Source of the DNA: a virus
DNA: 46,026 bases
Strand: one strand, 5' to 3'
IMG/VR virus record: IMGVR_UViG_3300045110_000146
Location: 1 to 46,026 of that record
How positions within the stretch are numbered: the stretch's first letter is position 1; every line of letters starts with the position of its first letter. Shown here piece by piece: positions 1-4,753 of the stretch. The notes beneath the pieces are model-generated. The model was not told where the DNA came from and did not search any database. It saw only the letters and a list, made by a program, of their open reading frames with translations. The translations under genes and the position numbers were made by a program.

Positions 1-285
1 TGCCTTAGCTAATGGATGTCTCTCACTTCTCTTACCTCTCCTATAATACGTCGCTCTGGCCAGGCTTCTCAATCTTTTTGCCGTGGGGGTAGCGTTGTAT
101 TTTCTCTTTGCTTCCAACGCCGCGTTATAAGCTTCTGGGTCTTCTTTTAGTTTGCAACGGCGTACCCTCGCATTATTACGATGCCTTTCTTTATACTCTT
201 TGCTTTGCTCCTTGGCCAAATTCTCGGGCTTAAGTCTCCATAGACGCTTGTACTCTTTTAAGGTCAGAGGGTCCTTATGTGGCAA
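1..285 (-). CDS. Basic N-terminal part of a probable homing endonuclease (partial, runs off the window)
   Basis: An open frame of 95 codons reads from a TTG at 285 to the window edge with no stop. The TTG directly follows the TAG of the upstream gene. The product is very basic and rich in Lys, Arg, Tyr and Glu (for example EYKRLW, KEYKERHRN). This matches the N-terminal extensions of the two HNH proteins at 1608-2045 and 2981-3415. The HNH core, if present, lies outside the window, so the family is inferred from composition only. An AGAGAGG tract about 11 bases upstream could serve as ribosome binding site. Confidence 0.5.
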   Translation of the reverse strand, partial: MPHKDPLTLKEYKRLWRLKPENLAKEQSKEYKERHRNNARVRRCKLKEDPEAYNAALEAKRKYNATPTAKRLRSLARATYYRRGKRSERHPLAKA

Positions 286-489
286 CTAGCTGTTATCCTC
301 TCTCTGATTCTGCATCTCGAATCGCGTAAACAATTTTTCCACGCTTGGCCCAACGAGGCAGTCGCTCGCGACTGCTAGCTGCCGGATGTTCTTGGCCTTC
401 TTTATCCTACCCATTTCCTTAGCATGAAGTTTGCCAAGGCCTTGCATCGCCGCCTTGCGGCAATCTTCGAAGGTTACAATCTTCTTCAT
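286..489 (-). CDS. Small basic protein of unknown function (67 aa)
   Basis: Not recognised. The protein starts MKKIVTFEDC and contains a Lys/Arg-rich central helix. Its ATG overlaps the TGA of the upstream ATPase gene (ATGA), with GGAG seven bases upstream, so it is probably translationally coupled to that gene. It has no membrane segment or signal peptide. Its position suggests a role linked to the ATPase, but nothing in the sequence proves that. Confidence 0.7.
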   Translation of the reverse strand: MKKIVTFEDCRKAAMQGLGKLHAKEMGRIKKAKNIRQLAVASDCLVGPSVEKLFTRFEMQNQREDNS

Positions 490-1520
490 GCCAGTTCTCC
501 TTTGCGGGCATTCTTGGCCGCATTGATTATGTCGCGCTTATTGGGTGGTAATTCTAGTCGTGCCGCTTCACTCTCATTCCAAACCTTAACTAAGCCGTCC
601 ATTGTGGTTGCCTCTTTGAACCCCGCAAGAACTGCGCCAACGACTTGATCCTCATAGGCAACTTTTGCGGCCGTTACTTCTCGTTCTCCCTCTTTAGGAT
701 TGAGCCCAACGTATTCAATAGCACCGTCTTGCCACTTTTCAATGATAGGTTTTAGGACCTTATCGAATGGTGATATCTCGTCTACCTTGCTAGAATCGAA
801 ACGCCAGAACTTCCCAGTATGTAATTCACTTGCCGGGATTGAAGCTGGCCTCCGCCCACCCATGTAAGTAATTCGGTGTATCGCCGTAGGTGCAAATTTT
901 TTGTTAAGCTCAATCTCCGTTTTTAGGCACATATCAACTGCGAAAGGAATCATGGCCTCAACATGTGGGGCGTCTTGCTCAAGGATAACTAGGTTTTTCT
1001 TGGGTTCCGCGCCGGGCATCTTGGCTTCTTGCGTTTCCTGTACGTACTTAACCCCCTTGGGCCATGCGCTGCACCCGAAGTTCTTAGGGCTATTCATTAC
1101 ACGCCTATGCACTTCCCGCCAGGGGCCTTTGACCTTACGCCAGTGTGGCCCCTTAAGTTCCTCTACCTTAAGCTCATCCTCCCACGAACTCATCCAATCA
1201 GCGAACGCAAGGTTGATGCCGTCAACTACGATACTCTTAACGGCGGGGTTGGTAAGAGCAAAGTTCAGTGCCGCGAGGTAACTGTCAGCGTCGTCAACGA
1301 AGACACTAGCGTCGCCGCGCTCTGGGTGTAAGTAAAGCTCGATACCATTTTCACCGCACGAGAGTGCCATTATTGGTGAAGGGAACGATGCTAGTGCGAA
1401 GCTCTTACCAGATTTAGGCGGGCCATAAAATAGTGCCTTCAATCCTAAATGATGGCTTCCAGCAGGCGATTGGCGTTTAGCTAGAGAAGGGGGTAGTATA
1501 ATCGGTGTAATTTCACTCAT
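486..1520 (-). CDS. RecA/Sak4-like phage nucleotide-binding ATPase
   Basis: A 344-residue protein with a Walker A motif GPPKSGKS at residues 33-40 and a Walker B strand KSIVVDGIN ending in an acidic residue near 100. This is the layout of the phage AAA_24 / Sak4-type RecA-like ATPases, which take part in single-strand annealing and recombination next to replication genes. The start follows GGAGCCTTTGT, and a consensus-like promoter lies just upstream at 1557-1585. The next gene overlaps its stop. The exact subfamily is inferred. Another RecA-fold ATPase role, such as a DNA-packaging accessory, is less likely away from the virion genes. Confidence 0.85.
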   Translation of the reverse strand: MSEITPIILPPSLAKRQSPAGSHHLGLKALFYGPPKSGKSFALASFPSPIMALSCGENGIELYLHPERGDASVFVDDADSYLAALNFALTNPAVKSIVVDGINLAFADWMSSWEDELKVEELKGPHWRKVKGPWREVHRRVMNSPKNFGCSAWPKGVKYVQETQEAKMPGAEPKKNLVILEQDAPHVEAMIPFAVDMCLKTEIELNKKFAPTAIHRITYMGGRRPASIPASELHTGKFWRFDSSKVDEISPFDKVLKPIIEKWQDGAIEYVGLNPKEGEREVTAAKVAYEDQVVGAVLAGFKEATTMDGLVKVWNESEAARLELPPNKRDIINAAKNARKGELA

Positions 1521-1556
1521 ACAAAGGCTCCTTTATCGTCAACAACGTCAACAGAT

Positions 1557-1585
1557 AATCTAATCCATACGGTTGCTTTTGTCAA
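1557..1585 (-). promoter_or_regulatory. Sigma70-type promoter for the leftward ATPase operon
   Basis: On the minus strand TTGACA (1580-1585) is followed after exactly 17 bases by TAGATT (1557-1562), in the 87-base gap upstream of the ATPase gene. The same hexamer pair with the same spacing occurs at 4363-4391 upstream of the RNA-like elements, which supports both as real promoters. Confidence 0.65.
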
Positions 1586-1607
1586 GAGATTGACCTAAGT
1601 TATTCTC

Positions 1608-2045
1608 ATGGACAAAAAGAGCCTAGCATACCGTGCATGGCAAAAAGCCTACGATCAACGCCCCGAAGTTAAGGAACGGAAACGTAAGTACATGGAGACC
1701 TACGTACCAAGCCCCGAAGTGGCGGCTAGACATAAAGCATACAAGGCCACAAAGGAATATAGGGATCGCCACGTCCAGTATATTCGCAAGTACCGGGCCA
1801 AGAAGTACGATTTGTCCCATGGTACGTGTCCTTACTGTGGTGATCCGTGTTCATTACTTATTCCAAGAGGCCAAGAAGGCCATGGCCAAGTAGATCACGT
1901 CGTACCCATATCCCTCGGTGGCGCTGATATCAAAGAAAATCGACAACTTATATGTGCTAAGTGCAATGCCGCAAAAGCTAACATGCTAGAAGCCGACTTC
2001 CTAGGGCATATTAGGAAGATAGCTGCTCACCTTCCACGGCCATAA
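1608..2045 (+). CDS. HNH homing endonuclease, antisense to its neighbours
   Basis: A 145-residue protein. The first 70 residues form a basic helical DNA-binding region. A zinc knuckle follows, with CPYC at 74-77 paired with CAKC at 116-119 around the HNH core DHVVP (96-100) and Asn111. It is read rightward inside a leftward operon, and its 3' end overlaps the 3' end of the Ro60 C-terminal gene by 35 bases. No good ribosome binding site precedes the ATG. The orientation and the missing signal suggest a mobile insertion. It probably cuts DNA as a selfish homing enzyme. Confidence 0.85.
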   Translation: MDKKSLAYRAWQKAYDQRPEVKERKRKYMETYVPSPEVAARHKAYKATKEYRDRHVQYIRKYRAKKYDLSHGTCPYCGDPCSLLIPRGQEGHGQVDHVVPISLGGADIKENRQLICAKCNAAKANMLEADFLGHIRKIAAHLPRP

Positions 2046-2988
2046 TGTAGTCTACGATCCTCTCGCTCCAACCGTTGATATGGGTCCAGCCGTTGCCGTA
2101 GTTAAGGCCCGGCTGGTAGGGCGCAACGTTGATGCTGTAAGCTCCCTTGGTCCAAGCCTTGATACTACCATCCTGGCTCTGCTCATCGGTCACAACGATG
2201 ATGCGCGAGCTAGTAGGTACCATAGCTTGTAGGCGCTTTAGTGCCTGTGCAAGCATAGTGCTACCATGAGTTTGCGAGTTGTGAATCCCATCTCCAAGGG
2301 CGAAGCCCCGCCTATTAGGCACCTCGACTAGACTGTTCGAGAACGTAAAGATCCTCACATCCTCGCAGCACTCGCGTAGCAACACCGCTAAGGCGCTGGC
2401 CGCGTCGATCCTATTCAAGGTTCCTCTATCGCTCAGCATGGCATCCATGCTGCCACTCACGTCAACGAGGAACACCGTCTCGCCTGGCATCTTGGTGAGG
2501 CCCTCGCCCGCTTCTAGCATCTTAGGCTCAAGTGCGGCCTCAAGACCCGGTACAGCCCTTGCAGCAGCATAAAACTGAAAGGGGAGGACTCCTTTGTAGT
2601 TAGCCTGCCCGATGGCAACCTTAATTGTTGCCTTGACAACCCCAGCCTGGTCCATGTTGCGCAAGTTGCGCAAGGTGGCCAGGCCACCTAGCTTCTTCTC
2701 AGCGATCAGACGTTCCCACGTAGCTTTCTTGTCGGCACCACTAGAGAGTGCTGTCTCCCATGTATCTGGGGTCTTGAGCGTGCCGTCTACCAGCCTTTTC
2801 CAGACTGCGGCCTGCTCATCATCTTTTGGCTTAGGATGGACTAGGAACATTACATCCCTCAGTTTTATAGCACTATCCCTGTTGTATTTTCCTAGGGAAT
2901 ATTCATCAAACTTTTGGAATGCCTTGGCGAGCCCTTTTCTTACTTGGGCTGCAATAGGAGTTTTTTTTATCGCCGCAGATTCACGCAT
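2011..2988 (-). CDS. Ro60/TROVE protein, C-terminal half with VWA domain (split gene)
   Basis: This is the C-terminal part of a Ro60-family (Rsr-like) ring protein. Residues 8-160 are TROVE helical-repeat sequence, including KAFQKFDEY, KYNRD, HPKPKD and LPFQFYAAARAVPGL. Residues 172-320 form a von Willebrand A domain with the metal-site motif DVSGS at 176-180, a conserved Thr in HGSTML and an Asp in VVTDE. Ro60 proteins bind misfolded RNA and Y RNAs. The first TROVE repeats are missing and are encoded by the gene at 3415-3804. The ATG lies inside the last codons of the endonuclease gene, with GGGAG seven bases upstream, so this half is translated separately. An A8 run (2961-2968) sits at the junction. 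Confidence 0.88.
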   Translation of the reverse strand: MRESAAIKKTPIAAQVRKGLAKAFQKFDEYSLGKYNRDSAIKLRDVMFLVHPKPKDDEQAAVWKRLVDGTLKTPDTWETALSSGADKKATWERLIAEKKLGGLATLRNLRNMDQAGVVKATIKVAIGQANYKGVLPFQFYAAARAVPGLEAALEPKMLEAGEGLTKMPGETVFLVDVSGSMDAMLSDRGTLNRIDAASALAVLLRECCEDVRIFTFSNSLVEVPNRRGFALGDGIHNSQTHGSTMLAQALKRLQAMVPTSSRIIVVTDEQSQDGSIKAWTKGAYSINVAPYQPGLNYGNGWTHINGWSERIVDYIMAVEGEQLSS

Positions 2989-3415
2989 TGTCGTACTCCC
3001 AATCTTTTAAGTATCTTATAGCCCCGTACAGTGTTTCAGTTCTTTCTTGGGCTAAGCCTAGCAACACATTACACTCAAAGTGCAGTATACCTCTCACTTG
3101 ACCGCCAGCGTGGTCGTGGTCTACAACCTTTTTGCGGCCAGTAAATCCAAACCCACATATAGCACACCTTTGTCCTTGGCGAGCCAGTAGCTTCTCAAAG
3201 TCTTCTACAGTCAGACCGTATAGCTTCTTGATCCTGATTTGACTTCTTCTCTTGTTGTACTCAGGATAATTAAGCAACCACCTCTTATTGTGCTCTTGTA
3301 CTAGGCGTTTGTTTTCTTGCTTCCACTTTTTATTCTTGGCGTTTACCTTATCGAGGTTTTTTTCTCTGTACTCTTTACTATACTTAGCCCTTCTTTGTTT
3401 GTCTACTAATGGCAC
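2981..3415 (-). CDS. Endonuclease VII-type HNH endonuclease inserted in the Ro60 gene
   Basis: A 144-residue protein with a Lys/Arg-rich N-terminal helix region (1-60) and a C-terminal recombination endonuclease VII fold. It has CAIC at 84-87, the catalytic VDHDH near 98-102, and RGILHFECNVLLG with Cys115 and Asn116. It starts with GTG, which shares a base with the TAG of the Ro60 N-terminal half. It ends 8 bases inside the start of the C-terminal half. The insertion is little more than its own coding sequence, with no room for an intron core. It therefore looks like a free-standing homing endonuclease that has split a gene. Confidence 0.88.
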   Translation of the reverse strand: MPLVDKQRRAKYSKEYREKNLDKVNAKNKKWKQENKRLVQEHNKRWLLNYPEYNKRRSQIRIKKLYGLTVEDFEKLLARQGQRCAICGFGFTGRKKVVDHDHAGGQVRGILHFECNVLLGLAQERTETLYGAIRYLKDWEYDNA

Positions 3416-3804
3416 TAAGTAGCCCAGTACAGGGATAAAAATTCAGCTAGCTCGTCGGCTCTTTGTATTACACTTTCAATACAACTAGCCACTTTGACCT
3501 TATGCCTCTGTGGATGTCGCGCCAACTCGCGCACTAAAAACAAACTCACATGGCGCAACCCATACTTGTTACGTGTGTCGTCGGCAAGTTGTGCAACAAC
3601 CTGTGGATCAACTTGTGGAACAAGTTGAGCAATGCGCTCGGCAATGTCGTTGCCCTTCTCGTAGAACGTGTTCTCGAATAGCAAGCACGTTACAACGGCG
3701 CGCTGTAACTCTTCCTTTGCATTCGGGGTCTGTGCTACTGCACCTTCATAGGTGCGACCTTTGGTCTTCGGATTCCTTTTGGCAGCCACGTTGGTCTTCA
3801 TCAT
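3415..3804 (-). CDS. Ro60/TROVE protein, N-terminal half (split gene)
   Basis: 129 residues matching the N-terminal TROVE repeats of bacterial and phage Ro60 proteins: TYEG near residue 17, then VVTCLLFENTFYEKG, a RHVSLFLVRELAR helix and VIQRADELAEFLSLYW at the end. The continuation expected after LYW (KKTPIAAQV and onward) begins the gene at 2988. Two ATG codons are adjacent. GGAGG lies one base before the first and four before the second, so the second ATG (3801) may be used. It is directly downstream of the Y-RNA-like element at 3836-3985 on the same strand. Confidence 0.85.
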   Translation of the reverse strand: MMKTNVAAKRNPKTKGRTYEGAVAQTPNAKEELQRAVVTCLLFENTFYEKGNDIAERIAQLVPQVDPQVVAQLADDTRNKYGLRHVSLFLVRELARHPQRHKVKVASCIESVIQRADELAEFLSLYWAT

Positions 3805-3811
3805 GCCTCCA

Positions 3812-3830
3812 CGAGCACCCTTGGTGCTCG
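3812..3830 (-). terminator. Perfect hairpin between the Y-RNA-like element and the Ro60 gene
   Basis: CGAGCACC and GGTGCTCG form an 8-bp stem with a 3-base loop, directly upstream of the GGAGG of the Ro60 gene. No U-run follows. It may be a processing or attenuating structure rather than a true terminator. Similar hairpins follow two of the sister elements at 4211-4224 and 4393-4411. Confidence 0.5.
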
Positions 3831-3835
3831 AAAGT

Positions 3836-3985
3836 GTGCCGGAAATAAGCGAACAGGGGCTTTTTTTTGCCTAATGCTCTACCAATTGAGCTACCCCGGT
3901 ACAACTAGCGGAGCGTCGGGGGTTGGATTCGAACCCATAACTTCTCGTTATAAGCGAAGTAGCTGGTTCCTTCATCATCGCACCC
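3836..3985 (-). ncRNA. Candidate Y RNA with a circularly permuted tRNA-like module
   Basis: Read leftward, the element starts and ends with strands that can pair: GTGC at 3983-3980 with GCAC at 3839-3836, and GAACCAG at 3969-3963 with CTGTTC at 3856-3851 with one bulged C. Between them lies a canonical T-arm loop GGGTTCGAATCC (3936-3925), then CCCCG (3921-3917), an 18-base loop, CGGGG (3898-3894), TA, and a canonical D-arm GCTC-AATTGGTA-GAGC (3891-3876). T-arm before D-arm is the reverse of a tRNA. It is the order expected when a tRNA mimic is carried on a stem made by the RNA ends, as in bacterial Y RNAs, which are known to be encoded near Ro60. The T-stem is imperfect. Exact ends are not known. 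Confidence 0.6.
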
Positions 3986-3996
3986 ATAAACTAAAA

Positions 3997-4209
3997 TTAC
4001 CTAGTAACAATCGAACACAGCATGGATGGCTTGCGCCATCCCTCAGTGGTAGTTGCTATTGGGCATCCACACGCTTAATCCGAGGAGTGTGACTGGCCGT
4101 GTCACAGTCCTTTGGGCTCACCCCTGCGGTATCGTCGTGTGGTTTACAGCCTATCAGCTACTCCTACCTGGTTGGCGAGGGAAGTATCTGTATTCTTCAA
4201 CATAGGTAA
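3997..4209 (-). ncRNA. Candidate structured RNA, long member of the family upstream of Ro60
   Basis: The leftward 5' strand TTACCTA (4209-4203) is the exact complement of TAGGTAA at 4003-3997. Inside it, AATACAG (4194-4188) pairs with CTGTGTT (4020-4014) through one G-U pair. The internal loop carries the family motif TGAAG-N8-TACTTC. The roughly 170-base interior holds a 7-bp hairpin with a GCAA tetraloop at about 4022-4040 and a TGTGAC/GTCACA hairpin near 4089-4107. It has no coding frame. No tRNA-like order was found here. It may be a separate RNA or a spacer processed from a longer transcript. Confidence 0.45.
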
Positions 4210-4220
4210 CCCACTAAGTA

Positions 4221-4301
4221 GTGGCCGGAACAGGCGAAAACGGTTGGTTGCCTTGCGGCGTTCTTTAGCGTAAGAAGTAACCGTTCTCTTCACCAAGCCA
4301 C
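4221..4301 (-). ncRNA. Candidate structured RNA with its own promoter
   Basis: The leftward outer stem is GTGGC (4301-4297) with GCCAC (4225-4221), and the inner stem is AACGGTT (4285-4279) with AACCGTT (4245-4239). Between them lies the family internal loop with TGAAG-N8-TACTTC. Stem sequences differ from the element at 4411-4480 but the pairing is kept, which is the mark of selection on structure. A promoter at 4308-4336 would start transcription at or next to the first base of the outer stem. A CCACT/AGTGG hairpin at 4211-4224 overlaps the 3' end. Confidence 0.55.
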
Positions 4302-4307
4302 ATTTCA

Positions 4308-4336
4308 AATATATATCCCCAACTTGCTTAAGTCAC
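4308..4336 (-). promoter_or_regulatory. Promoter for the RNA-like element at 4221-4301
   Basis: On the minus strand GTGACT (4331-4336) and TATATT (4308-4313) are separated by 17 bases. They match the sigma70 hexamers at 4 of 6 and 5 of 6 positions. The expected start, about seven bases downstream, falls at 4301, the first base of the outer stem. Confidence 0.55.
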
Positions 4337-4362
4337 CTAAAAAAGCAAGCGAAGCATCTAGG

Positions 4363-4391
4363 AATCTAGCAAGCCTCGTGCCACCTGTCAA
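4363..4391 (-). promoter_or_regulatory. Sigma70-type promoter upstream of the RNA-like cluster
   Basis: TTGACA (4386-4391) and TAGATT (4363-4368) are spaced by 17 bases on the minus strand, identical in hexamers and spacing to the promoter at 1557-1585. The spacer GGCACGAGGCTTGC is repeated at about 4489-4503, upstream of the element at 4411-4480, but there with poor hexamers. Confidence 0.6.
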
Positions 4392-4392
4392 G

Positions 4393-4411
4393 CTAGGGGC
4401 GCAGCCCCTAG
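4393..4411 (-). terminator. Perfect 8-bp G/C-rich hairpin after an RNA-like element
   Basis: CTAGGGGC and GCCCCTAG flank a 3-base loop at the 3' side of the element at 4411-4480. It lacks a U-run, so it may stabilise or process the 3' end rather than terminate. It lies just upstream of the TTGACA at 4386-4391. Confidence 0.5.
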
Positions 4412-4480
4412 TGCCGGAAACAAACGTGGACGGTCTGGTTTCATTTACAGTGAAGTAACCGTCCACTTCATCACGGCACC
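4411..4480 (-). ncRNA. Candidate structured RNA, short member of the family
   Basis: The leftward outer stem is GTGCCG (4479-4474) with CGGCAC (4416-4411). A 9-bp inner stem is formed by GTGGACGGT (4466-4458) with ACCGTCCAC (4434-4426). The internal loops carry TGATGAAG on one side and GTTTGTTTC on the other, as in the sister elements. The terminal loop contains a small TTCA/TGAA hairpin. No convincing promoter is visible directly upstream, although a degenerate copy of the 4363-4391 promoter spacer is present. The fold is the most regular of the four. Confidence 0.55.
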
Positions 4481-4753
4481 CCGCATGAAGCAAGCCTCGT
4501 GCCAGCCTGACCTTGCCCCGCCAGGGCCGGTGGCGTATATTTTGCATCCCCCACCAACTTGGAGGAGTTTACTCTTGACAGGACCATTCCCGCCGCCGCA
4601 AGTCCTTGCCCATCTACTACTTACAGCCCGCCGCTCGGGGCGCGGGTGGGCCGCTCCCGCCCCCCGCATTAAAGAGGTGGGCCGCAAGCCCCGTGCCGCC
4701 CCCCGCGCCAAAATGGCACGCCAAACCGGCGTCCGCGCCGGGATGGCACGCTG
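4481..4753. other. GC-rich divergent intergenic region before the primase gene
   Basis: No convincing gene. Open frames here are by-products of high GC content. The segment between the leftward RNA cluster and the rightward primase gene contains GCCAAACCGGCG at 4720-4731, repeated in the other divergent region (19483-19724). A TTGACA at 4575-4580 has no matching -10 box. It is a natural place for regulatory sites or an origin, but neither is demonstrated. Confidence 0.4.
4720..4731 (+). promoter_or_regulatory. Shared operator-like motif GCCAAACCGGCG
   Basis: This 12-base sequence, containing a GCC/GGC dyad, lies 22 bases before the primase start. It recurs exactly at 19682-19693, 31 bases before the RadC-like gene, and with one change at 19542-19553. 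These are the first genes of two rightward transcription units, which suggests common control. Confidence 0.4.

Larger units (their letters stand above)
3956..4470 (-). repeat. Four copies of a 19-base motif, one per RNA-like element
   Basis: On the plus strand GAAGTA-N8-CTTCA occurs at 3956-3974, 4181-4199, 4274-4292 and 4452-4470. The eight inner bases differ between copies. Each copy lies near the 5' end of a leftward structured element. The GAAG and CTTC ends are complementary, so the motif alone could be a protein-binding dyad or a short hairpin. Its fixed position within four foldable units favours a shared RNA module. Confidence 0.7.

Noticed and set aside
2970-3420. Group I intron carrying an endonuclease in the Ro60 gene
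   Set aside because: The insert is almost entirely the endonuclease coding sequence, with no room for a catalytic core, and the downstream half has its own start and ribosome binding site.
2970-3420. Intein in the Ro60 protein
   Set aside because: The three parts are in separate reading frames with stop codons between them, and no splicing motifs are present.
3860-3985. Ordinary tRNA gene(s) on the minus strand
   Set aside because: The T-arm comes before the D-arm, the acceptor strands pair only in the permuted order, and no normal cloverleaf can be completed on either side.
4000-4305. tmRNA or RNase P RNA
   Set aside because: No tag reading frame ending in Ala-Ala, no tRNA-like ends, and no conserved RNase P core were found.
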